This document shows, in pieces, positions 24,563 through 32,656 of a DNA stretch of 43,665 nucleotides; position 1 is the stretch's first letter, and the number at the start of each line of letters is the position of its first letter. The notes below the pieces were generated by a model. It was not told the origin of the DNA and ran no database searches. It saw only the letters and a program-made list of their open reading frames with translations. This DNA comes from Candidatus Poribacteria bacterium (GTDB taxonomy: Bacteria; Poribacteria; WGA-4E; WGA-3G), in the NCBI GenBank assembly GCA_022827885.1, contig JAJEIP010000025.1:1-43665 (forward strand), read 5' to 3'. A program made the position numbers and the translations under genes.

Positions 24563-25138
24563 TTAATTTCGACCTTTTTTCGTAATAGCACCTTCAAGAT
24601 CGGCTTCACGATAGACGGCTTCAGAGAGGTCAACCTCATATAGATATGCATCTTTGAAATTGGCACCGAGCAAAACAACACCTATCAGCTTGATTTCACC
24701 GAAAATTGCCTCTCCGAGGTTCGCGTTCTCAAAACTGGTGAGTGAACCGAAAGGTCCCGACACCTCGCATCTTGGACAACCAAGGGTAGCACGACGCAGA
24801 TCAGCATCTCGGAAGTTCGTACCACAAAGCAGACTTCCGCTGAGGAACGCACCACATAGATTCGATGCTTCAAGGTTGGTATCCGTTAAATTAGAACCGA
24901 CCAAATACGTCCGATGTAAAGTCGCGCCGGAAAGATTCGCGCCGGAAAGATTCGCATCGTTGAGATTTGCATCCGTTAAATCCGCGTTCCGTAGATCGGT
25001 CCCGCTCAAATCCGCTTCCGATAAATCAGCACCTACGAGCGGTTGATTCGCTAAATCTAAGTTTGCCAGATTTTCACCAGAAAGAGATTCACCGGCTTGA
25101 CACTTTTTAATTATTTCATTCTGTGTGAGTTGAGCCAT
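24563..25138 (-). CDS. pentapeptide-repeat protein
   Basis: A 191-residue protein. After a short helical head (MAQLTQNEIIKKCQAGES) it consists almost wholly of A(D/N)LXX pentapeptide repeats, e.g. ADLSEADLSGTDLRNADLTD and ANLNDANLSGANLSGATLHR, to residue 115. An interruption (GCPRCEVSGPFGSLTSF, residues 118-134) follows, then a second block to residue 187. Such proteins fold as right-handed quadrilateral beta helices. Some mimic DNA and protect gyrase, but most have no known role. No membrane segment or signal peptide is seen, so it is probably cytoplasmic. The Cys-x-x-Cys loop in the interruption is unusual and might bind metal or form a disulfide. Confidence 0.9.
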   Translation of the reverse strand: MAQLTQNEIIKKCQAGESLSGENLANLDLANQPLVGADLSEADLSGTDLRNADLTDANLNDANLSGANLSGATLHRTYLVGSNLTDTNLEASNLCGAFLSGSLLCGTNFRDADLRRATLGCPRCEVSGPFGSLTSFENANLGEAIFGEIKLIGVVLLGANFKDAYLYEVDLSEAVYREADLEGAITKKGRN

Positions 25139-25278
25139 TAATTAACTGCCTCCAGTGTGATACTCCGTTTTAGGGGGCTGCTTGCAAGCCAATTATATTA
25201 TTTAGAAGGTATACGAATAAATTATACATAGTAGCATACCATATACGCAATTAAAAGTTAAACTTTTTTTATCCTAAA

Positions 25279-25304
25279 GCCCCAGCGGGGCAATATATCT
25301 ATAG
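25279..25304 (+). repeat. GGGGC palindrome with TATCTATAG tail upstream of the sigma gene
   Basis: GCCCC-AGC-GGGGC (25279-25291) followed by AATATATCTATAGG. It is a member of the palindrome family at 10302 and 37655. It ends at the Shine-Dalgarno region (GGGAGG at 25304-25309) of the sigma factor gene, so it would lie in the 5' leader of that transcript. Confidence 0.6.
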
Positions 25305-25317
25305 GGAGGTTGGAGAC

Positions 25318-26952
25318 ATGAGAGACTATTACCCGGCATACGCAATAGAATCTGAACTTTTTGCAGAGGATGAGGAGCGGGAAGAGAACCCTACAGAATC
25401 ACCAAGGGATGAGACCTTTGCGTACCTACAGAAAATTGCCAAAACCCCTTTGTTGGAACCTGAGCAAGAAACCACACTCTTTGAAAAATACCGGGAGGGT
25501 TTCCAGACGTTTACCAACCTGCTAAATCAATTCCCAGATTGGATGATAGCCTCGCTTAACATTGCTGAGAACCCTACTTCAGACAAAAACCAAAAATTAG
25601 AACCCGCACAATCAGAACACGGATTCATTATAGACCAAGTCCGCGCCGAAATCCAAGCACTTGGTGTCCTATTGGAAAAATTAGAGGCGAAGGCGAATTT
25701 ATTAGAACAAACACGCTGGAAAATCTTTGAAGAAAACTTATATCTCCTACAAAAATATGTTGATCCTACTGCATCTCCCGAATTGATGCAGGTCGGAGGC
25801 CTCGGACTCTTGAAAGCTATTGACGATAGCGACACAAAACGGGGCACGGAATTTCGGACATACGCTCGCAAAGCGATTCGCAGCAACATCAGCACCTTCA
25901 ATAAAAAAACCACGAAAGTGCAGCAACGACAGGCTGAGTTCCCTTTGGCAGAAGTACATCGGATCCCTGAACTCTCTCGTGTCGCAGCAGCATGTTTTGA
26001 CAAAGAACAGGAGTCCTTGGCTTTTCAAGAATTCGACGTTATTCGTCGCGAAGTTGAAACACTCTTGGAGGAATTACCTGCTGATATGTTGGGCGGACGG
26101 ATGATGACCTGCAAGCCGCATACGCTCCGGTTTGTACTTGAGGACATCCGAAGGGAATTTGCACATGTCAGGTGGTTGGCGGAACAATTGGAAGCGGCCG
26201 ACCAAGTCACACACGGGACGAAACTAAAAATTGTCGAAGCAAATCTACGCCTTGTCGCCAGTATTGCCAAGCAACATCATTTTAGTAAAACATCCTTAAC
26301 CTTCCTTGATTTGATGCAGGAAGGCAGCCTCGGATTGATGCGAGCCGTAGATAAGTTCGACCACACCCTCCGATTCCGATTCAGCACTTACGCCACTTGG
26401 TGGATTATGCAATCCATCAAACGGGCCCTCGATCAACAAGGACAGATGATCCGGGTTCCCTGCTATATCGGCGAAGCGCGTCGCGCCATTAAGCAGGCAC
26501 AATCAGATCTGACAGCCCAACTCGGACGTGAACCGACTACGACTGAAATTGCAAAAGAGGTCGAACTTACGGAAAAAAAGGTTTCCGAAATTTTCAACGC
26601 CACAAAGGATCCGGTTCCGCTCGATGCACCGATCAATGAAGACTCCCCGGACGGTTCGTTTTCCGAACTGATTCCGGATCAATCTCAAATTACACCTGAA
26701 AACTACTTGCTCGATTATGCAAAAATCGAGGTGATTACGGAGGTTCTCAACCGAACGCTCAATCCTCGTGAGACACAGGTGATCATTCTGCGATACGGTT
26801 TAATGGACGGCACCGAGTATACCTTAGCCGACATCGGAAACAAACTTCGGATTAGTCGTGAGCGTGTCCGGCAAATAGAGGTTGAAGCCATTGCTAAGCT
26901 CAAACGACACGACTCAAAAACACTGCTCCAAGACTTACTTCAAGATTTCTAA
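25318..26952 (+). CDS. sigma-70 family factor with two copies of region 2
   Basis: A 544-residue group 1/2-like sigma factor. Region 1.2-like sequence lies at 31-61 (DETFAYLQKIAKTPLLEPEQ). The canonical core follows at 303-374 (region 2: LKIVEANLRLVASIAKQH, DLMQEGSLGLMRAVDKFD, FRFSTYATWWIMQSIKRA), about 378-440 (region 3) and 475-533 (region 4: LNPRETQVIILRYGL, ISRERVRQIEVEAIAKLK). A second, earlier region-2-like unit sits at 134-197: WKIFEENLYLLQKYV, LMQVGGLGLLKAIDD and TEFRTYARKAIRSNISTFNK. It aligns with the canonical unit motif by motif, but the melting aromatics (TWWI) are replaced by RKAI. I infer an internal duplication with loss of promoter melting in copy one. It is unlikely to be the housekeeping factor. 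LarC follows 19 bases later. Confidence 0.88.
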   Translation: MRDYYPAYAIESELFAEDEEREENPTESPRDETFAYLQKIAKTPLLEPEQETTLFEKYREGFQTFTNLLNQFPDWMIASLNIAENPTSDKNQKLEPAQSEHGFIIDQVRAEIQALGVLLEKLEAKANLLEQTRWKIFEENLYLLQKYVDPTASPELMQVGGLGLLKAIDDSDTKRGTEFRTYARKAIRSNISTFNKKTTKVQQRQAEFPLAEVHRIPELSRVAAACFDKEQESLAFQEFDVIRREVETLLEELPADMLGGRMMTCKPHTLRFVLEDIRREFAHVRWLAEQLEAADQVTHGTKLKIVEANLRLVASIAKQHHFSKTSLTFLDLMQEGSLGLMRAVDKFDHTLRFRFSTYATWWIMQSIKRALDQQGQMIRVPCYIGEARRAIKQAQSDLTAQLGREPTTTEIAKEVELTEKKVSEIFNATKDPVPLDAPINEDSPDGSFSELIPDQSQITPENYLLDYAKIEVITEVLNRTLNPRETQVIILRYGLMDGTEYTLADIGNKLRISRERVRQIEVEAIAKLKRHDSKTLLQDLLQDF

Positions 26953-26971
26953 AGAGGATGACTATAATATA

Positions 26972-28243
26972 GTGAAAATTGCGTATTTCGACTGTTTCTC
27001 AGGTATTAGCGGCGATATGACACTGGGTGCCCTCGTTGATGCTGGCGTTCCCTCCGAAATGCTTAGGGAGGGATTGTCTACACTCAAACTCGATGCCGAG
27101 TTTAGTCTACACTTTGAAAAAGCAAAGAAACACAGCATTACCGGTACCAAAGCGATTGTGGAGGTGCACCCTGCACACACCGCGCACGCAGATGCACACC
27201 ACGAGCATGGGCATCACCACGAGCATGGGCCGGCTCGTCATCTCTCCGATATTTTCCAATTGCTTGATGACAGCCGTTTAGACCCAGAAATTCGGGATAC
27301 CGCCAAACGCGTCTTTGACAGGCTCGCTGAAGCAGAAGCGGCGGTTCACAACATGGACAAAGCCGACGTTCATCTCCACGAGGTGAGTGGGATTGATTCA
27401 ATTGTCGACATCGTCGGTTCTGTCATCGGTTTGACATATCTCGACGTTGACGCAGTTTACGCATCACCCCTTTCTCTCGGTAGAGGCTTTGTCCAATGCG
27501 CTCACGGACGCATGCCTGTTCCTGTCCCCGGCACAATGGAACTCCTAAAAGGTATTCCAGTTCATCAAACCGATATACCCAAAGAACTGGTAACGCCGAC
27601 TGGCGCTGCACTCATTACGACAGTATCGCAGGAATTCGGTGCCATGCCCCACATGCGATTAGATCGCGTCGGATATGGTGCTGGCACTCGTGACCTTGAA
27701 CAACGACCCAACCTCCTCCGCCTCTGCCTCGGTGAACAGATCTCAAGTGGCGGTTTACAAACGATCCACGATCACGCGGAAACTGACAGCGTTGACATCA
27801 TTGAGACCAATGTAGACGATATGTCACCAGAGATTACGGGGTATGTCACTTCTCAGCTCTTTGAAGACGGCGCGCTTGATGTTTTTCTAACGCCCATTTT
27901 CATGAAAAAGAACAGACCCGCCACACAGATAACCGTCCTTTGTCCTACGACCCATCGCGATAAACTCATCAAACGCTTGTTCACCGAAACTACGACCTTT
28001 GGGGTTAGACTCTCATCTGTCAATCGGGTCAAACTACGGCGCAACTTCATCTACGTCGAGACGCGGTGGGGAACAGTTCGAGCGAAACGTGGGTATCTCA
28101 ACGATGTCCTTATTAAAACCGTCCCCGAATATGAAGATTGCAAACGGCTTGCGGAACAGAACAACGTCCCCCTCCGCCAGGTCTATGTGCAGGCACTCAG
28201 CAACCTCAATCCTGTTGATACTGTAGATCGCTCTGAAACCTAA
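26972..28243 (+). CDS. larC: LarC, nickel-pincer cofactor nickel insertion protein
   Basis: A 423-residue protein starting at GTG 26972 with the family N-terminus (M/V)KIAYFDCFSGISGDMTLGA, then LVDAGVP. A His-rich stretch follows at residues 66-90 (HPAHTAHADAHHEHGHHH), a likely nickel store. Further family segments: VHLHEVSGIDSIVDIVG, ASPLSLGRGFVQCAHG, ELVTPTGAALI and ETNVDDMSPEITGYV in the C-terminal half. LarC inserts Ni into the pyridinium-dithiocarboxylate mononucleotide cofactor of LarA-type racemases. In Lactobacillus it is split by a programmed frameshift; here one continuous frame covers both halves. LarB and LarE are not in the window, but a LarA-family protein is encoded at 36081. 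Confidence 0.92.
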   Translation: MKIAYFDCFSGISGDMTLGALVDAGVPSEMLREGLSTLKLDAEFSLHFEKAKKHSITGTKAIVEVHPAHTAHADAHHEHGHHHEHGPARHLSDIFQLLDDSRLDPEIRDTAKRVFDRLAEAEAAVHNMDKADVHLHEVSGIDSIVDIVGSVIGLTYLDVDAVYASPLSLGRGFVQCAHGRMPVPVPGTMELLKGIPVHQTDIPKELVTPTGAALITTVSQEFGAMPHMRLDRVGYGAGTRDLEQRPNLLRLCLGEQISSGGLQTIHDHAETDSVDIIETNVDDMSPEITGYVTSQLFEDGALDVFLTPIFMKKNRPATQITVLCPTTHRDKLIKRLFTETTTFGVRLSSVNRVKLRRNFIYVETRWGTVRAKRGYLNDVLIKTVPEYEDCKRLAEQNNVPLRQVYVQALSNLNPVDTVDRSET

Positions 28244-28575
28244 ACTTACCTCTCCAATTTATTTTCTTCCGTTTCACATACGCCGGAAAACTGGTTTTAT
28301 CTTTTTTAATCCTTTTTTCCGAGAATCCACCTCTATATAACCACAAGAACGTCCGACGAGATGAATTTTCAAGTGAAAATAAGGTTTAAACACCTGTGAT
28401 TCTTTAAATTAGCACTTGAACGAGACTTTTGAATTCCTTGAAAGTGCATCCAAAGGTCTGTATAAGTAATTATCGGTTCTCGGTTTTCGGTTAAAAGGAT
28501 GTGTGGCAGACAAAACGTTTGCAACGGTCCCGCGTCCTACCGACAACTGAAAACTGACAACTGAAAACCATAACA
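28244..28575. repeat. gene-free stretch with an (AACTGA) inverted repeat
   Basis: No gene is seen. The left part is AT-rich. The right part holds an imperfect inverted repeat: TCGGTTCTCGGTTTTCGGTT (28473-28492) against GACAACTGAAAACTGACAAC (28541-28560) plus TGAAAACC, with about 48 bases between. Similar half-units lie at 3521-3555, 24262-24281 and 29861-29873. The element ends directly before the permease ATG at 28576. Confidence 0.45.
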
Positions 28576-29841
28576 ATGAAATTTCGTGATGCTATCACCG
28601 CAGGTATTGCGCATCTTGCCCAAAATAAACTCCGCGCCGGTTTGTCCATTCTCGGTATCTTTATCGGGATTGCCAGTGTGTTGTGCATGATCGCAATCGG
28701 CGATGGTGCGAAACTTCTTATCGCCCAAGACATCGATACCCTCGGCGGTGCAAACCAAGTCCAATTCTGGACCCGAACCTCTATTTGGAAACGTCGACGG
28801 CTCGTCCGACGCACCACCGAACGATATACCCTTGAGGACGCGCTTGCGATTGAAGCAGAATGCCCCAATGTCCTATATGTCCTGCCCAAACATGAAGGCT
28901 ACACAACTTTTGTTACCACCCGAAACGGGAACCAAGCCAGACCTCTTTTAGAGGGTGTTACCGCAGACTACGCACACGGCATGAGATGGGAGTTACAGTC
29001 TGGCAGATTCCTTTCGGAGGGGGATGTTGAAGATGCCAAGCAGGTGTGTGTCCTCGGTGCCGATACCGCTACTGAACTGTTTGGAGAGGAATCCCCAATT
29101 GGACAGGAGGTAAAGGTTCGGTATCGTTGGCGGGGAGCGACAGTCAGGTTACAGGTCGTGGGGGTGATGAAACCAAAGGGCCGTAGCCTCAGTATCTGGT
29201 ATTCTTTGGATGATGCCCTTTGTGTTCCGCTAACAACATACCAACAACGGATTACAGGCACTCGCTATCTCGAAGACATGGTCGTCTTTTTTGAGAAAGG
29301 TACCGATATTGACAGCATCGTTGATTCGGTTAAGCACATTCTACGTAAAAGGCACCGCGGGAAAGATGACTTTATCGGACTCTGGATAGCAAAACGGACA
29401 GCCAGGCGACTTGACCACATTGAAAAAGTGATAAAGATTACTTTGGGGAGTATTGCCGGCTTTTCGCTCTTTGTCAGTGGCATCGGTATTATGAATATAT
29501 GTCTCGTCTCTGTCGGTGAAAAGACGCGAGAGATAGGCTTGCGGAAATCGGTCGGGGCGAAACGGATTCACATTTTCTATCAGTTCTTGACGGAATCCAT
29601 CTGTCTCTGTTTGTCGGGGGCGGTGCTCGGTATTGCAGGAGGTTGGACGGCAGCACAGGGTATGGCGCAACTTGCTGTCCGAATTGTACAGGTTGTGCCA
29701 GAATGGCCCGTTGTGCTCTCTTTGCCGTGGATATTGACCTCCGTTATCTTCTCAATTTTCATGGGGGTTACTTTCGGGGTCTATCCAGCGATACTCGCTG
29801 CTCGGCTTTCACCGATTGAAGCACTCCGCACCGAAAATTAA
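28576..29841 (+). CDS. MacB/FtsX-type ABC transporter permease
   Basis: A 421-residue protein with the MacB layout. One N-terminal helix (LRAGLSILGIFIGIASVLCM) is followed by a periplasmic MacB core domain of about 220 residues (from GGANQVQFW to the KRHRGKDDF region). Three C-terminal helices belong to the FtsX domain: AGFSLFVSGIGIMNICLV, with EKTREIGLRKSVGAKR; ESICLCLSGAVLGIAGGW; and ILTSVIFSIFMGVTFGVYPA ending LSPIEALRTE. Relatives export lipoproteins, toxins or antibiotics by mechanotransmission. No ATPase or membrane-fusion partner is adjacent, so the partner must be elsewhere or the unit is an orphan. Confidence 0.88.
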   Translation: MKFRDAITAGIAHLAQNKLRAGLSILGIFIGIASVLCMIAIGDGAKLLIAQDIDTLGGANQVQFWTRTSIWKRRRLVRRTTERYTLEDALAIEAECPNVLYVLPKHEGYTTFVTTRNGNQARPLLEGVTADYAHGMRWELQSGRFLSEGDVEDAKQVCVLGADTATELFGEESPIGQEVKVRYRWRGATVRLQVVGVMKPKGRSLSIWYSLDDALCVPLTTYQQRITGTRYLEDMVVFFEKGTDIDSIVDSVKHILRKRHRGKDDFIGLWIAKRTARRLDHIEKVIKITLGSIAGFSLFVSGIGIMNICLVSVGEKTREIGLRKSVGAKRIHIFYQFLTESICLCLSGAVLGIAGGWTAAQGMAQLAVRIVQVVPEWPVVLSLPWILTSVIFSIFMGVTFGVYPAILAARLSPIEALRTEN

Positions 29842-29871
29842 ATAATGGACAGTTATAGTAAAGACTGAAAA

Positions 29872-31686
29872 CTATTGACACAAATCGCACGTCCCGCACC
29901 GGTAACCTTCGTCATCAGATTCACCGAAATAGTCTCGAATCACACGCATTCGGCAGGTCGTCTCTAACGCATAAAAAAACATCGTATTGAGTTGGCTCTG
30001 TTTTCGGAGAACATAGTCGCCGACCTCAATCTGTTCATCTGTCAGTGTGCTGAGCATTTGACTGTCCTCAAGGAGTTCAATGAGGAGCAAATCTTCTTGT
30101 CCCCAGTACTGGATATAACCCTCGCTTTGCAACTCGGCGAGGCCTTCCATGATCTCCTTCGGGTTTTCTCCAACGGCTTCACAGAGTTCTAAAATCGTTT
30201 TTGATTTTCCACCCCGCAGTTGACCGAGTAATTCACGCTGGGGTGCCTCTGCTGGTTCTGCTTTTTCAATCCAAGATCCGCGAAATCTCACAGAAAGCTG
30301 AGACGGCACGTTATACCACCGCTTCAAAAATCCGAGTTTTTCCAGATAACTGAGGCAGACGTGGACTTTTGTCCCCTTAACACCACTCATCCACTCCAAT
30401 TCATCGTTAGAAATTGTGCGGTATCTCTCGCTCCCCTTGAAATTTTCAACGACCTTTAAGAGCTTAAGCAAGGATTGCTTGTCCGGTGTGCTCTCTTTGA
30501 TAAACCACTCGTGTAACCCGCGGTCATCGCTACAAAAAAGCAGAATACATAGCGAATCCTCCCCATCTCTCCCTGCCCTCCCCATTTCTTGGCAGTACGC
30601 TTCAAGGGTGCCAGTGAACGTCCAATGCACGATGTATCGGATATCCGGTTTGTCTATACCCATACCGAAGGCGTTTGTGGCAACAACGATATCTAATCCG
30701 TTCTCACTATTGTCAAAAAAGGCTTCTTGCACGCGTGCGCGTTCGTGAGGTTCAAGTCCAGCGTGATAGAAATCCGCCCGGAATCCGCGTCTTTGAAGAA
30801 AGTCCGCGACCTCTTCAGTATCTTGCCGCCGTCCCGCATAGATGATCCCATTTTTCGGTGAAGTCTTCAGATTCCCCAGACGAATTGGCAGAAGATTTGG
30901 GTTCTGATCGGTGAGAAATCTTTCGAGGTGTTGATACTTTTCATCGTCATCTTCATTTTCTTGAACGACCAATTTTAAATTGGGACGCTCGATCCCTTGT
31001 GTAAGGGTGCGCGGTGTTGGTATGTTCAGCACGTTGAGGATATCTTCTTGAATCTCTGGGGGTGCTGTTGCGGTGAAAAGTGCGATAACGCGCGGTTGGA
31101 GAATGTCAATCGTATCTTTGAGCGATAGATAGGCAGGACGGAAATCGCGTCCCCATTGTGAGATACAATGCGCCTCATCAATGACAAATAGCGAGATAGG
31201 AAACGCATTTAGGATATCCAAGAACCGTCGGCTCCGAAGACGTTCTGGTGAGATGTAGAGCAGTTTTATTTCATTACGTCTCAGACGCGCCAGTTCACGC
31301 TGGTATTCTTCCCAGGTCTGCGTGCTGTTTATGAGCGCAACCGAATGAATCCCTTGCTCTCGCAAGGCATCGACCTGGTCCTTCATCAGTGAAATGAGAG
31401 GCGAGATCACGATCGTTATGCCCTCAAGCATCAACGCAGGAAGTTGATAACACAACGACTTCCCGTGTCCTGTTGGGAATACAGCAAATACGTTCTCTCC
31501 CTCTAAGATTGCCTCGACAATCTCGCGTTGTCCTTTACGGAAAGAAGTGTAACCGAAGTAGGTATCAAGTGCTACCAGAAGGGAATCTGTTGGCGGTTCG
31601 CACTCCTGTGTCGGAACCCTTGGCACATCGGTTTCCGAGTTGAGGATAGCATCTACCTCTTTAAGCAAGTCTCGCAAATTAGACAT
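29872..31686 (-). CDS. RecQ-family ATP-dependent DNA helicase
   Basis: A 604-residue protein. The start at 31686 (MSNLRDLLKEVDAILNSE) is used; a longer frame to 31743 would overlap the upstream gene. Motifs: FRKGQREIVEAILEGENVFA (motif 0), PTGHGKSLCYQLPAL (I), VISPLISLMKDQV (Ia), DEAHCISQWGRDFRPAY (II), FTATA (III), ATNAFGMGIDKPDIRYIVHW (V) and QEMGRAGRDG (VI). After the helicase core comes a winged-helix-like region. The zinc ligands CRMRVIRDYF and CGTCDLCQ are at the extreme C-terminus, whereas Escherichia coli RecQ has the zinc motif directly after the core and ahead of the winged helix. No HRDC domain is seen. The role would be unwinding in recombination and repair. Confidence 0.9.
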   Translation of the reverse strand: MSNLRDLLKEVDAILNSETDVPRVPTQECEPPTDSLLVALDTYFGYTSFRKGQREIVEAILEGENVFAVFPTGHGKSLCYQLPALMLEGITIVISPLISLMKDQVDALREQGIHSVALINSTQTWEEYQRELARLRRNEIKLLYISPERLRSRRFLDILNAFPISLFVIDEAHCISQWGRDFRPAYLSLKDTIDILQPRVIALFTATAPPEIQEDILNVLNIPTPRTLTQGIERPNLKLVVQENEDDDEKYQHLERFLTDQNPNLLPIRLGNLKTSPKNGIIYAGRRQDTEEVADFLQRRGFRADFYHAGLEPHERARVQEAFFDNSENGLDIVVATNAFGMGIDKPDIRYIVHWTFTGTLEAYCQEMGRAGRDGEDSLCILLFCSDDRGLHEWFIKESTPDKQSLLKLLKVVENFKGSERYRTISNDELEWMSGVKGTKVHVCLSYLEKLGFLKRWYNVPSQLSVRFRGSWIEKAEPAEAPQRELLGQLRGGKSKTILELCEAVGENPKEIMEGLAELQSEGYIQYWGQEDLLLIELLEDSQMLSTLTDEQIEVGDYVLRKQSQLNTMFFYALETTCRMRVIRDYFGESDDEGYRCGTCDLCQ

Positions 31687-31693
31687 ATTTTCA

Positions 31694-32506
31694 CTATGAA
31701 AAGAATCGGAAACGGAGGATGTGAAAAATTGCGGCGACACCATCTTTCCAACTCACTGTTTTCCCTTCATGGTAGTCTCTGCCGCGGTAGGAGATAGGCA
31801 CCTCAACGATTTTGCACTTTCGTCGGGCAAGCTTCGCCGTAATTTCAGGCTCAAAGCCGAACCTATCCGAATGCAGCGAAATCTCCTTTAGAATCGATGT
31901 CCGGATCACCTTATAACACGTCTCCATATCGGTAAGTCTGGTGCCATTGACGATGTTGGCAAGGGTCGTCAGAAATTGATTCGCGAGGTAACTGCGCAAC
32001 AATCCTGTTTGTCGTCCCTCCAGAAACCGAGAGCCGTATACAACATCGGCTTCTCCGGTGAGGATAGGCTGAAGTAATTTAGGATAATCTTCTGGGTCAT
32101 ACTCCAAGTCAGCGTCTTGGATGAGGGTAATTTCACCCGTGATATGCTGGAATCCAGTTCGAAGGGTTGCCCCTTTTCCTTTATTCACATCGTGATAAAA
32201 GACTTTTGCGGAGATATAAGAGGTGTTTTCTGCGGAACTTTCGAATGTCGGGACTTCGCTATCAGAGATAGCATTTTCATTTCGAGGCATCTGGGGTACT
32301 GAGATATACTGACGTATCTCGTCTGAATCTTCTTGAATGGCTTCAATTTCCTTTAAAATATCGCGTGTGCCATCTGTTGAAAAATCATCAACGAGAATCA
32401 ACTCTTTTTTCATACCGATTTCAACACCAGCGACCTGTTGCAGAAGTTCTTTTAGGCTTGCAACCTCGTTGTAAATCGGAATCACAATGGATAGCGTAGG
32501 CTCCAT
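31694..32506 (-). CDS. GT2 glycosyltransferase, dolichyl-phosphate-mannose synthase-like
   Basis: A 270-residue GT-A protein. The N-terminus is LSIVIPIYNEVASLKELLQQ, then ELILVDDFSTDGTRDIL. The segment KGKGATLRTGFQHITGEITL, followed by QDADLEYDPEDYPKL, contains the metal-binding DAD. YGSRFLEGR and VIRTSILKEISLHSDRFGFE, then EVPISYRGRDYHEGK, complete the DPM1/GtrB pattern. It probably charges a polyprenyl phosphate with a hexose. A roughly 45-residue insert rich in Ser, Glu and Asn (about 55-100, between TDGTRDILKEI and the KGKGA motif) is unusual and has no visible domain. There are no C-terminal membrane helices, so it is the soluble type. It ends 8 bases before recQ. Confidence 0.88.
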   Translation of the reverse strand: MEPTLSIVIPIYNEVASLKELLQQVAGVEIGMKKELILVDDFSTDGTRDILKEIEAIQEDSDEIRQYISVPQMPRNENAISDSEVPTFESSAENTSYISAKVFYHDVNKGKGATLRTGFQHITGEITLIQDADLEYDPEDYPKLLQPILTGEADVVYGSRFLEGRQTGLLRSYLANQFLTTLANIVNGTRLTDMETCYKVIRTSILKEISLHSDRFGFEPEITAKLARRKCKIVEVPISYRGRDYHEGKTVSWKDGVAAIFHILRFRFFS

Positions 32507-32656
32507 CTGGATGCCCCCAATGTTTTTCCCTCTATAAATATATCGTCCCTACCGGACGAAAGAGGATTGGAAATCTGGTTACGGCACACGGTGTGCACCT
32601 CCTATTTTAGTATGATACCCAATCTTTCTTTTTTATGCAAGTCTAAAAACCGAATC

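Noticed and set aside
24654-25046. 130-codon + strand frame with regular RFA/SA repeats
   Set aside because: It is the antisense image of the pentapeptide repeats and needs no gene to explain it.
25318-26952. Housekeeping RpoD assignment for the sigma factor
   Set aside because: The duplicated region 2 and the lack of the usual dnaG/rpsU neighbours speak against the primary factor, though it cannot be excluded.
26882-26971. Extended start of LarC inside the sigma factor gene
   Set aside because: The family N-terminus KIAYFDCFSGISGD begins right at the GTG at 26972; the extension is unrelated sequence.
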